Shown: one piece after another, positions 1 through 6,537 of the stretch | Numbering within the stretch: position 1 is the first letter of the stretch | Layout of the letters: each line of letters starts with the position of its first letter | Source: Methanoregulaceae archaeon | GTDB lineage: Archaea; Halobacteriota; Methanomicrobia; Methanomicrobiales; Methanospirillaceae | Assembly: GCA_025453715.1 (NCBI GenBank) | Contig: JALOPT010000086.1 | Location: 1 to 9,316 of the forward strand | Length of the DNA stretch: 9,316 nt | Direction of reading: 5' to 3' | The notes under the pieces: model-generated | The model's input: the letters and a program-made list of their open reading frames with translations, nothing else | What the model was told of the DNA's origin: nothing | Database searches by the model: none | Program-made: the position numbers and the translations under genes

Positions 1-228
1 TCAGTTGTCACACCTGAAGTTACGCAGAATGCAGTAACTAAAACAGTGACCAAAGAAGCGCCAGTACAGACATCAACTCCTTCAAAGGTGACGAATCCAG
101 TCTCAACGGAATCTATCCCGGGAGGAAATAATTCTTCATTCCCGTGGCTCACGTTGGTTGAAATTATTATTGTGATTGGGTTAATTGGTGGAGTGATAAT
201 TCTCTATTATACAAGAAAAGGACTGTAA
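1..228 (+). CDS. C-terminal end of a membrane-anchored surface protein (5' end outside window)
   Basis: The frame is open from the first base of the window and ends with TAA at 226-228, so this is the last ~75 residues of a longer protein. A GTG at 46 is in frame, but there is no reason to start there. What is visible is a stalk rich in Thr, Ser, Val and Pro (roughly the first 45 residues), then one hydrophobic segment beginning WLTLVEIIIVIGLIGGVIIL and ending in YYTRKGL. A Thr-rich linker, one C-terminal helix and a short positive tail is the usual build of an archaeal cell-surface protein anchored with its bulk outside. The functional N-terminal domains are not in the window, so no role can be assigned. 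The TPR protein at 4868-5773 ends with the same architecture. Confidence 0.7.
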   Translation, partial: SVVTPEVTQNAVTKTVTKEAPVQTSTPSKVTNPVSTESIPGGNNSSFPWLTLVEIIIVIGLIGGVIILYYTRKGL

Positions 229-246
229 ATGGGGTATTAATTAAAC

Positions 247-253
247 TTTTTTT
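247..253 (+). terminator. Oligo-T terminator after the surface-protein gene
   Basis: Seven T residues lie 19 bases after the TAA at 226-228. Archaeal RNA polymerase terminates at such T-tracts without needing a hairpin. No stable stem is seen next to it. Confidence 0.45.
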
Positions 254-384
254 ATGCAAGTCAGATCCGGGCTTACGCAAAATGGTGTATTTGTGTAACA
301 TCATTATGAATTATTCCTCCTCTTCTGCCTCTCTATTCCCTTATTGACTTGTTCATCGAACGCAGGAAGATTCCAACGATTGAC

Positions 385-390
385 AAAAAA
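385..390 (-). terminator. Oligo-T terminator after the ABC permease gene
   Basis: On the reverse strand this reads CTTCCTTTTTTGTC, a six-T tract about 20 bases beyond the permease stop at 410-412. This is a plausible archaeal T-tract terminator for the two-gene ABC operon. The 181 bases between the two convergent genes (229-409) hold this tract, the opposite-strand tract at 247-253 and nothing else I can support. Confidence 0.45.
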
Positions 391-409
391 GGAAGACTTA
401 TGATACTAG

Positions 410-1159
410 TTACATCCCTTTCATCATATTCCGTTTCTGGATGACCCGTGAGATAACAATAAACCCGGCAGAAGCAACGATGAGCACACCACAGTCTGTA
501 ACCGGGGAAAATACCGATGTCCCGGACATGGCCGCGTTGAACAAATCAACCATGTACGTGAGTGGCGAACAATATGCCAGGGCCAGCCCCAGGCCCTGCA
601 TCTGCTCAAGCGGGACAAATATGCCTGATATAAAGATGAGCGGGAACCGGACCAGGTTGGAGAAAATCATCACGTTGGGTGGGCTATCTGATGCCGGTGA
701 TGCGAGGAGAGCACCCAGTGCGGCACAGGCAAGCGTGCCAAGGATAAAAGCGAGGATAAACAATCCTATATTCGTTACTGCAACCGGGACGAAAAACCTG
801 CTTGCGATCCATACCAGCAGCGAGATCCCTATCCCAAAAACAGCTCCCGCTACAACGTCACCAAGGATGATACTATCCTGGGTAACCGGGTACGAGAGGA
901 GCCGTTCATACGTCTTTTCCCGTTTTTCCCACGGTGTAATCAAAGGACCAACCGATGATGCGGTGAAAAACAACATCATCGCGAGAAACCCCGGGAAGAA
1001 TGTCTCCAGGTCGAGGTTACGCCCAACAAAAAAGGCGAAGAACATGAAGAGCGGGAAGAGAAGCCCGAACATCAGGACCGGCGGCTTCGTATAATAAAGC
1101 CTCATGTTTTTCCCGGTGATGACGAGAATGCCGCGGAGAAATAACGGGGCCTCCATCAT
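410..1159 (-). CDS. ABC-2 type transporter permease
   Basis: Membrane subunit of an ABC exporter of the ABC-2 (DrrB-like) class, working with the ATPase encoded just upstream. The 249-residue product has about six hydrophobic segments, at roughly 28-47, 57-75, 101-120, 128-153, 170-185 and 223-240. After the second comes the charged loop TPWEKREKTYERLLSYPVT (about 75-93), which matches the cytoplasmic coupling-helix region of archaeal ABC-2 permeases. I chose the ATG at 1159 because GGAG lies five bases upstream and because this ATG overlaps the ATPase stop as ATGA; a GTG six bases earlier sits inside the ribosome binding site. Length is normal for the family. The substrate cannot be read from sequence. 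Drug, antibiotic or lipid export are the usual roles of this class, and the neighbouring MFS exporter fits a general efflux locus. Confidence 0.88.
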   Translation of the reverse strand: MMEAPLFLRGILVITGKNMRLYYTKPPVLMFGLLFPLFMFFAFFVGRNLDLETFFPGFLAMMLFFTASSVGPLITPWEKREKTYERLLSYPVTQDSIILGDVVAGAVFGIGISLLVWIASRFFVPVAVTNIGLFILAFILGTLACAALGALLASPASDSPPNVMIFSNLVRFPLIFISGIFVPLEQMQGLGLALAYCSPLTYMVDLFNAAMSGTSVFSPVTDCGVLIVASAGFIVISRVIQKRNMMKGM

Positions 1160-2073
1160 GCACACTCCGTGATCCGGACAAATGCTTCTTCGAGACTGGG
1201 GCCGGAGGTAGTGAGTGACGTTATTGTAATTGCCTCCCTCTCCGCACGTCCGACAAGGTATTTTAAAACCTGGTCAGGATTATCCGTATAAAGCCGCCAT
1301 TTGTCGCCACATGGTTCAGCCCGCAATATCCCTTCAGCTGCAAACAAGTCCCTGCTTACAGGCCGGTCAAAGGAGACTTCCACCGATTGCGTGGTATCAA
1401 ACATTTTTTTGAGCCGCTCAGGGCTGTCCTGTGCAACGATCATCCCCTTGTTGATGATGCAGACCGTCCTGCAGAGCGTGTTTGCCTCTTCGATGTTATG
1501 TGTTGTAAGAAAGATGGTACTCCCCTGCTCGTTCATTTCATGGATAGTCTCGATCACGAGTCTCCGGCTCTGCACATCGAGCCCGCTGGTGGGCTCGTCG
1601 AGAAACAGGACTTTCGGGCGGTGGATGATGGCGCAGGCGATGCTCGCCCGTTGTTTCATTCCTTTTGAGAAGGTCCGGACCGGTAAGCGTTTTTTCTCAG
1701 AAAGGCCCATCTTTGAGAGGACCTCATCAACTCTTTTGTCCCGTAATGTTTTCGGCATGCCATACATTTTACCGCTGAGCTGCAGGTTCTGTTCCGCGGA
1801 AAGGTCTCCGTAAACCGTGCTGTTCTCGGGAATGACTCCCATCTGCATCTTGGCATCGAGCGGGTGGCGGTGGATGTCAATGCCATTAATATGGACTGTT
1901 CCAAAATCCGGTGTAAGGACGCCGGTAAGCAACCGGATCGTCGTGGTTTTCCCTGCACCGTTCGGACCAAGGAACCCGAAAATCTCCCCTTCCCGCACGG
2001 AGAGGTTAACATCGTTTACCGCGGTCACCGGTCCGAAGGTCTTCTTCAGGTGGTCAGCCCTGATTATATCCAT
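1156..2073 (-). CDS. ABC transporter ATP-binding protein (DrrA/CcmA-like)
   Basis: Cytoplasmic ATPase of the ABC-2 exporter. The 305-residue product shows Walker A GPNGAGKT (36-43), a signature FSKGMKQR (135-142) in place of LSGGQ, Walker B VLFLDEP (155-161), D-loop SGLD (163-166) and the switch histidine H192 in TTHNIEEA. The region where many ABC proteins have the Q-loop reads GVIPENSTVY (79-88), with Pro-Glu instead of Gln; this is common in the DrrA-like drug and polysaccharide export branch. Residues ~225-305 form the C-terminal extension typical of that branch and end in SLEEAFVRIT. The ATG at 2073 has GGAGG six bases upstream. The stop overlaps the permease start (ATGA), so the two are translationally coupled. 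A 156-base gap separates it from the upstream MFS gene on the same strand; I see no convincing TATA box there, so its own promoter is possible but unproven. Confidence 0.92.
   Translation of the reverse strand: MDIIRADHLKKTFGPVTAVNDVNLSVREGEIFGFLGPNGAGKTTTIRLLTGVLTPDFGTVHINGIDIHRHPLDAKMQMGVIPENSTVYGDLSAEQNLQLSGKMYGMPKTLRDKRVDEVLSKMGLSEKKRLPVRTFSKGMKQRASIACAIIHRPKVLFLDEPTSGLDVQSRRLVIETIHEMNEQGSTIFLTTHNIEEANTLCRTVCIINKGMIVAQDSPERLKKMFDTTQSVEVSFDRPVSRDLFAAEGILRAEPCGDKWRLYTDNPDQVLKYLVGRAEREAITITSLTTSGPSLEEAFVRITECA
1165..1168 (-). promoter_or_regulatory. Ribosome binding site that sets the ABC permease start
   Basis: On the reverse strand GGAG is followed by five bases (TGTGC) and then ATG at 1159. 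It lies inside the last codons of the ATPase gene. This favours ATG 1159 over the in-frame GTG at 1165, which overlaps the site itself. Confidence 0.6.
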
Positions 2074-2199
2074 GGATATCCTCCGGGTGGTGTATACTGC
2101 CCGGGTGCAGATAACTAAATTTCGTGGTCATGAGAATCATTTTTTTACCTGGCTGGAACTGTTTTCAATGGGACAACATTCCAGTGATAGTATTACTAC

Positions 2200-2204
2200 A
2201 AAAA
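2200..2204 (-). terminator. Weak T-tract after the MFS gene
   Basis: The reverse strand reads TTATTTTTG about 26 bases beyond the MFS stop codon. The tract is short (five T) and there is no hairpin, so read-through into the ABC genes is possible. Confidence 0.25.
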
Positions 2205-2229
2205 TAATTGATCCGGTCATTTCATCTGG

Positions 2230-3630
2230 TTAATATGCCGCTACCGGTTCCCCTTCAGTGCTCACTTCGATGCACATCAGGAAGAGGAACCCGGTATCAA
2301 ACGCACCGGCCATTTCTGCCCGGGGTAGCGTGCGGGTAGCCTCCTGTGCCATCCTTGACCCGGCCGCTACCGTCGTGACGAGCATTACGAGTGCGACTCC
2401 GAGCGAGGAACCCAGGTTGGACATCATTTTTATCAGGCCGGATGTAGACCCCCTGTCCTTCACCGGGGCTTCACCCATTACCGCACTGTTCAGTGGTGCA
2501 TAGGCAAACCCGGTACCGGCACCCAGCATAAAGAGATAGATTTCCACATGGCCAATACTCGAATGGGGACTTAAGGTAGAAAGCAGGAACAATGCAAGGA
2601 TACTGACAATAAAGCCGAGGATAATCGGTTTTTTGGTCCCGATAACATCCGAGATCCTCCCGGCGATGGGGGAGGTGAGGATCATCCCGATAGGGAGGGC
2701 CAGCAGGATTGTCCCGGCATTATCGGTTGGGACCAGTTTGACCATTTCGAGATAGAACGGCATCAGGATCATAACGCCGGCGAGGCCGACCTGCGTGAAC
2801 ATGACGTTCATGTTCTGCAAGGAAAAAGCCCTGTTCTTAAACAGGTCCAGGTTGACCAGCGGTTCTGCAGTCTTGCGTTCGCGGATATAGAATAATCCCC
2901 AGAATATAGCCGATACAACCAGTGCAAGAACACCATACACGGGTGTTGGGGTGGTGAGCATGTTAAGGCCTAGTATCAGCGTCCCAAGGGCAGCAAATAT
3001 GATAATAACGCCGGGGATGTCCATTTTTGCATTCGGGGTTACCGGGTCTGTATGGGGAAGGATATATATCCCAAGGAGAATTGCGAGGACTCCTACCGGC
3101 AGGTTCACGAAAAAGATATACTGCCATGAGAAGGCGCTGGTAAGGAAACCACCGAGTACCGGCCCGAGAGCCGCCCCGAGCATGGTAAACATCGCCACCA
3201 TCCCGAGTGCCTGTCCCCGCAGCGACGGGGAGAGGTAGGTGGTGACCATCACCGCCCCGAGAGCTGAAATAATCGCCCCTCCTACTGCCTGGAGCATGCG
3301 GGAAAAGATGAGGAAATCGAGTGACGGGGCAAGGCCGCACATGGCTGAACCGAGGGTAAATATTCCGAAACCAACAAGAAACAGTTTCCTGAAACCTTTA
3401 ATATCCCCCAGGCGGGAGGCAAAGAGAAGCAGGCTGACGAGGACGATAAGGTATGCGTTCAGCACCCAGGAGACGGTCACCGTCGAGACGTCGAATGCCT
3501 TGCCGATTGTTGGCAGGGCGATGTTTACGATGGTACCATCGAGCCCGGCCATGAACGATCCAAGGGATATCACAAGGACAATCATCAGTTCTTTTGGTGT
3601 CATTTTCTGACGGGTGCTGCTGTCACTCAT
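2230..3630 (-). CDS. MFS drug exporter, DHA2 (EmrB/QacA-like) family, short C-terminus
   Basis: Proton-driven multidrug exporter of the 14-helix DHA2 family. Landmarks in the 466-residue product are motif D1 LDGTIVNIALP (30-40), motif A SRLGDIKGFRK (72-82) in the loop after helix 2, motif C GAALGPVLGGF (152-162) in helix 5, and a second-half motif A copy GRISDVIGTKKP (324-335). Helices can be followed through about residue 423. Family members normally finish with a full 14th helix and a short tail. Here the last hydrophobic run (FDTGFLFLMCIEV, 444-455) stops abruptly in the polar tail STEGEPVAAY, so helix 14 looks cut short. The ATG at 3630 has only a weak upstream AGGT; M10 is an alternative start without a better site. 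A TATA box is seen at 3665-3673. The substrate is unknown; it neighbours an ABC exporter on the same strand. Confidence 0.9.
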   Translation of the reverse strand: MSDSSTRQKMTPKELMIVLVISLGSFMAGLDGTIVNIALPTIGKAFDVSTVTVSWVLNAYLIVLVSLLLFASRLGDIKGFRKLFLVGFGIFTLGSAMCGLAPSLDFLIFSRMLQAVGGAIISALGAVMVTTYLSPSLRGQALGMVAMFTMLGAALGPVLGGFLTSAFSWQYIFFVNLPVGVLAILLGIYILPHTDPVTPNAKMDIPGVIIIFAALGTLILGLNMLTTPTPVYGVLALVVSAIFWGLFYIRERKTAEPLVNLDLFKNRAFSLQNMNVMFTQVGLAGVMILMPFYLEMVKLVPTDNAGTILLALPIGMILTSPIAGRISDVIGTKKPIILGFIVSILALFLLSTLSPHSSIGHVEIYLFMLGAGTGFAYAPLNSAVMGEAPVKDRGSTSGLIKMMSNLGSSLGVALVMLVTTVAAGSRMAQEATRTLPRAEMAGAFDTGFLFLMCIEVSTEGEPVAAY

Positions 3631-3640
3631 ACCTGTATTA

Positions 3641-3650
3641 CCTGATCAGG
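3641..3650. promoter_or_regulatory. Perfect 10-bp palindrome in the MFS leader (possible operator)
   Basis: CCTGATCAGG is its own reverse complement. It lies 10 bases upstream of the MFS ATG and over the transcription start expected from the TATA box at 3665-3673. Drug-exporter genes are often repressed by local dimeric regulators, but no regulator gene lies next to it and a 10-bp palindrome can arise by chance. Confidence 0.3.
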
Positions 3651-3664
3651 GGTGACCATGTTGG

Positions 3665-3673
3665 TATTTATAG
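3665..3673 (-). promoter_or_regulatory. TATA box for the MFS gene
   Basis: The reverse strand reads CTATAAATA. It is centred about 39 bases from the ATG at 3630, which puts the expected start of transcription near 3643. Upstream, TTTTTAAA (around 3677-3684) is a second A+T-rich candidate. Confidence 0.45.
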
Positions 3674-3858
3674 TTGTTTAAAAACTCCGAAAAATCCGTA
3701 TTTCGATTCAATTGATGGCTTATTCTATGAAACCGGGGTATGAACCGGGAGCCGCCTGAAATGGGTGAATGGTGAATTTTTTTACTTAATGAGATGCATA
3801 GTCAGTATCCACCATAGACTACCGTATTTTAAAGGTTTTCAAGTTAATTCGGGGGGAT
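3674..3858. other. Intergenic stretch with no gene seen
   Basis: Together with the promoter region and the doubtful frame at 3859-4176, this makes a ~580-base gap (3631-4211) between confident genes. It holds a tandem 7-mer GGTGAAT (3764-3770 and 3771-3777) followed by a T-tract, a six-G run near 3850-3856 and short A+T-rich patches. I find no tRNA, no clear RNA fold and no reading frame of coding character. Confidence 0.5.
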
Positions 3859-4176
3859 TTAGGGTATTTTTAATATTTTTCCAGTAAAGCAGGATCCGTT
3901 GATGGTTGTCAGAATAAACCGGATTTGATATTGCCTCCCCTGGCAAATTATTAATGTAAGAATAGACGGGGTATTACCCACATAGTCAGTTATTTTGTCA
4001 TCATCTCTTCCCTGTCCGGGGTGTTTGGTCACCTGACAAGTAGTGGTTTTGATATTCCCCTGATCTGTGGCACAGCTATCGCTGTAGTAATCGGTGCTGG
4101 CGGTACTGGACGGGAGAAACCGGAAAGGGGCGGTTTTTTTGGAAAATAAGGAATAAACTAAACCTGGATCATTCAT
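3859..4176 (-). CDS. Doubtful 105-residue reading frame, possible gene remnant
   Basis: I do not recognise the product. The frame is open for 105 codons from the ATG at 4176, and also stays open upstream of it into the end of the preceding gene, so the ATG may not be a true start. The middle part (about residues 25-65, rich in Thr, Asp, Gln and Gly, with two Cys) uses codons much like the neighbouring genes. The flanks look random, and there is no signal peptide, membrane segment, clear ribosome binding site or promoter of its own. It could be the broken 3' part of the secreted-protein gene just upstream (different frame), a remnant of another surface protein, or chance. Confidence 0.22.
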   Translation of the reverse strand: MNDPGLVYSLFSKKTAPFRFLPSSTASTDYYSDSCATDQGNIKTTTCQVTKHPGQGRDDDKITDYVGNTPSILTLIICQGRQYQIRFILTTINGSCFTGKILKIP

Positions 4177-4211
4177 CCATTCCTGAAACCCGATTATTAT
4201 CTCCCTCCCAA

Positions 4212-4619
4212 TTATCCCCCTGAACAGTAAAGCGGGCTGGAATCAAAGTAATATTGACGATGAGGCCGGTCCTGGAAACTTTTCAGCAGCGTATTAAATA
4301 GCTGAGGATTCGAGCCTTTTGTTCCCAAGGATGATGTAATGGGCACAAAATTGCTTACAGATGAACTATTCTTTGCAATTTTTTTGATTTTTGGATTCTC
4401 CAGACTTACATCGAAGGTTGCCATATACCGGGTCATTGTTGACAACAAGTCCGTTGACTGCATGTCATCAGTGAGCACCAAACCGGTATTCAAATCGAGA
4501 TACGTGGAGCCCGGATATTCAACCTGTGTCTCATCTGCAAATACCGTACTACCGGTTAATGTAAGTCCTATCACAATCAGCCAAAGGAATAATTGTATTT
4601 TTTTTACGTAAAATTTCAT
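4212..4619 (-). CDS. Small secreted protein of unknown function
   Basis: The product (135 residues from the chosen start) is not one I recognise. The N-terminus MKFYVKKIQLFLWLIVIGLT is a clear signal peptide, with likely cleavage after STVFA (about residue 28) leaving a mature chain that begins DETQ. The mature part is polar, with no membrane anchor, repeats or known motif. I chose the ATG at 4619, not the in-frame ATG at 4640, because it gives a normal short signal-peptide start and because GGAGAG (4636-4631) lies upstream of it, though 11 bases away. A TATA-like CTTAAATAAG lies at 4698-4689. The C-terminal ~25 residues look less protein-like than an alternative frame, so the 3' end may be frameshifted. 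It is divergent from the TPR gene. Confidence 0.6.
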   Translation of the reverse strand: MKFYVKKIQLFLWLIVIGLTLTGSTVFADETQVEYPGSTYLDLNTGLVLTDDMQSTDLLSTMTRYMATFDVSLENPKIKKIAKNSSSVSNFVPITSSLGTKGSNPQLFNTLLKSFQDRPHRQYYFDSSPLYCSGG

Positions 4620-4688
4620 TTTTTCACATTCTCTCCGCATTAATGATTATCAAAATCTCTGTTGATTATTCATCTGTTGGAGGTATGC

Positions 4689-4698
4689 TTATTTAAGA
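4689..4698 (-). promoter_or_regulatory. TATA-like box for the secreted-protein gene
   Basis: The reverse strand reads CTTAAATAAG. It lies about 70-79 bases upstream of the chosen ATG at 4619, which gives a leader of roughly 50 bases containing the GGAGAG site. It could also serve the opposite direction. Confidence 0.35.
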
Positions 4699-4790
4699 TC
4701 AGATAATTTGCCAGTTTTTTGAGGTAAAAATGGGCGGTCACAACCAGGTAGTTAGAGGTATTGCAACGCATGGGATTACAAGATAATTGT

Positions 4791-4806
4791 TTCAACTTAT
4801 CTTGAA
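4791..4806. promoter_or_regulatory. TTCAA-N6-TTGAA dyad upstream of the TPR gene (third putative ArsR operator copy)
   Basis: TTCAACTTATCTTGAA matches the reverse complement of the arsR-region site at 7491-7506 (TTCAAATTATCTTGAA) at 15 of 16 bases. It lies immediately upstream of the TATA box at 4812-4819, over the expected BRE region. An overlapping inverted repeat CAAGATAA / TTATCTTG (4779-4786 and 4797-4804) adds to the symmetry. Binding by the ArsR encoded at 7033-7431 is inferred. Confidence 0.45.
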
Positions 4807-4811
4807 TAGAC

Positions 4812-4819
4812 TTATATGG
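4812..4819 (+). promoter_or_regulatory. TATA box for the TPR gene
   Basis: TTATATGG places the expected start of transcription near 4841, downstream of the TTG at 4787 and upstream of the ATG at 4868. This supports the ATG as the translation start. Confidence 0.4.
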
Positions 4820-4867
4820 TATGGCCGTGAAGTAACCAGATTGATTGTATCATCATTGATAAATCGG

Positions 4868-5773
4868 ATGACTGATTTACGGAGGAATGGTATCATACGG
4901 TTTAAAATTATCAGCGGGTTGCTCGGGATATTACTGATAAGTGCCCTTATCAGTGTCTGTGCGGGCGAAGATTGTGGATGCGGCGGGTTTGATTTTAGTT
5001 CTCCTTCACTTCCTTCAGATGGGGGAAATGCTGCAAGCGAAAGTTTTTACTCGGGATTAGATTCCTCTCCAGGAGGAAGTTCCAGTGGAGGTACATCTTC
5101 GGGGAGCTCTTCTTCGGAAAGCTCCTCTTCCGGGTCCGGCAGTCAGACCTCCGGGTCATCGGTGAGCGGTGATTCGGGTTCCGGAGGCGCAGGTTCCGGG
5201 AGTATGTCATCCGACAATGCGGTCCTGCTAGCCTCGAAAGGGCGCGACTTGTTGAAACAGGGAGATTTCAATAATTCTCTTGTCGCATTAAACGCATCTC
5301 TCGATAATGATCCGTATGTACCAAAGACCTGGATGACAAAAGGAGATGTCCTGGCCGCAATGGGACGGTATGAAGAAGCTATTACCGCGTATAACAAGGT
5401 CATTAAACTGGACCCGGCGGATCCAACGGCGTATGCAAAAATCGGGGATGCCCTGGTGAATGAGGGAAAATTTAACGAGGCTGTTACATCCTATGATCAT
5501 GCACTTGCTGCAAATCCCGGTCTTGCCACGGTTCAGACCAACAGGACACGGGCATTCGATCTCGCATCAGGTTTAATTTTGGGGAATCTGACCACGGAAC
5601 CAACCGTTACAACCGTGGTAACAATAATGCCCCCGTCAACTGCGAATACATCCCCGGTAATGACAACACCCGCACCAGTCAGTACGACGAAAGCACCGCT
5701 TTCATTTATAGTCCTGCTTATGGTCGTCCCGATTACGGGTATCGTTTCAATCATTTTTAACAGGAAAAAATGA
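4868..5773 (+). CDS. Secreted TPR-repeat protein with Ser/Gly stalk and C-terminal membrane anchor
   Basis: The 301-residue product (from ATG 4868; an in-frame TTG at 4787 lies upstream of the expected transcript start) has a signal peptide with core GLLGILLISALISV and probable cleavage after VCAG (about residue 33). A CGC cysteine pair follows (36 and 38), then a Ser/Gly-rich linker (about 43-115). Three TPR units lie at roughly 117-150, 151-184 and 185-218, the second showing the classic spacing in AMGRYEEAITAYNKVIKLDP. A Thr/Pro-rich stalk (about 240-277) leads to one C-terminal helix (about 277-297) ending in NRKK. The TPRs should therefore sit outside the membrane and bind another protein. 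The gene converges on the arsG-like gene with only 20 bases between the stops. A dyad nearly identical to one beside arsR lies in its promoter. No catalytic motif is present. Confidence 0.85.
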   Translation: MTDLRRNGIIRFKIISGLLGILLISALISVCAGEDCGCGGFDFSSPSLPSDGGNAASESFYSGLDSSPGGSSSGGTSSGSSSSESSSSGSGSQTSGSSVSGDSGSGGAGSGSMSSDNAVLLASKGRDLLKQGDFNNSLVALNASLDNDPYVPKTWMTKGDVLAAMGRYEEAITAYNKVIKLDPADPTAYAKIGDALVNEGKFNEAVTSYDHALAANPGLATVQTNRTRAFDLASGLILGNLTTEPTVTTVVTIMPPSTANTSPVMTTPAPVSTTKAPLSFIVLLMVVPITGIVSIIFNRKK

Positions 5774-5793
5774 TTTTCTCATTATCCTGCTAA

Positions 5794-6537
5794 CTAAAAA
5801 GAGATACTACCTGCAATTCCGGGGATAATTGCAACATAGTACAACCCGACGAGGATAAATACCGCTGCGACCGCTCTCTGGATCCAGGGCCCTATTTCCC
5901 CCACTTTCCTGACAATTCCACTGCACTTTCCAACGCCCGTCACGAGAAGGTACGAGATAATAATCACCGGCAGACCGGTAGCAATGGCGAACACCGCAGG
6001 AATGAGTACCGGGTCCCCCGCTCCAAGAGCAAGCGGGATCAGCATCGCAAAGAAGAGGACGACACTGAACGGGCAGAAACTCATGGCAAAGATGACACCG
6101 AGCAGGAATGCCCCAAGATAGCCTCTTTCCGCGAGGTTTGCGGTAACCCCTGAAGAAAAAGAGGAGATCCTGCAAGACCCGGGGAGACTCCCGAAGGGAA
6201 TAATGTCGAGCAGGTAGATACCACACGCAATAAGAAACGGCCCGAGCAGTAGTTCACCGTAATGCTGGAGTCCGAGAGCGATAAACTGGATATTCATCCC
6301 GAAGAAAACAATGACTGATGCCACGGCGACATACGCGACCACTCTTCCGAGTGTATAGACACACCCTGCCAGGAGCGTATGACGACTATTGTCGATCTTT
6401 TTCGATATAAACGCTATCGCGGTGATATTCGTCGCGAGCGTGCAGGGGCTGAACGCGGTCATAAGACCGATAAAAAAAGCGGCGACAAGTGGGATACCGC
6501 TGGTACCCATCGTCTCCATTACCTGCATAAAATCCAT
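5794..6537 (-). CDS. arsG: ArsG-like / CcdA-type membrane protein (thiol electron transfer or arsenical efflux)
   Basis: Polytopic membrane protein of the CcdA/DsbD transmembrane superfamily. The 247-residue chain has about six helices, with the hallmark cysteines in TAFSPCTLA (C32) and AMSFCPFS (C155), one per half. Other cysteines are C59, C105, C122 and C205. The SPCTLATNI form, and a position directly after an ArsF-type thioredoxin in an arsR operon, match the family named ArsG (aromatic arsenical efflux permease family) more than cytochrome c CcdA; this naming is recalled, not searched. The function could be efflux of reduced aromatic arsenicals, or passing electrons across the membrane to the ArsF-like thioredoxin. 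Its ATG overlaps the arsF stop by one base (TGATG), so the genes are coupled. The end of the gene contains a T5 run that may aid termination before the convergent TPR gene. Confidence 0.8.
   Translation of the reverse strand: MDFMQVMETMGTSGIPLVAAFFIGLMTAFSPCTLATNITAIAFISKKIDNSRHTLLAGCVYTLGRVVAYVAVASVIVFFGMNIQFIALGLQHYGELLLGPFLIACGIYLLDIIPFGSLPGSCRISSFSSGVTANLAERGYLGAFLLGVIFAMSFCPFSVVLFFAMLIPLALGAGDPVLIPAVFAIATGLPVIIISYLLVTGVGKCSGIVRKVGEIGPWIQRAVAAVFILVGLYYVAIIPGIAGSISF

Noticed and set aside
270..300. GGGCTTACGCAAAATG, reminiscent of some insertion-sequence ends
   Set aside because: No matching inverted copy, target duplication or transposase was seen nearby.
310..443. Open plus-strand frame reading SLIDLFIERRKIPTIDKKGRL, which resembles a piece of a conserved protein
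   Set aside because: It has no start or ribosome binding site, is short, and runs into the antisense of the ABC permease gene. I cannot tie it to a family.
441..1094. Long plus-strand open frame (217 codons) opposite the ABC permease
   Set aside because: It is antisense to a well-supported membrane protein gene; the composition is typical of a shadow frame and no domain is visible.
4730..4786. 18-codon frame MGGHNQVVRGIATHGITR with GAGGT four bases upstream
   Set aside because: It is very short, with no supporting context beyond a possible TATA-like element at 4689-4698. It is probably chance in the divergent promoter region.
5075..5210. Repetitive Ser/Gly-coding DNA in the TPR gene, considered as a DNA repeat or array
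   Set aside because: The repetition is at the amino-acid level with varied codons (low-complexity linker), not a regular DNA repeat or CRISPR.
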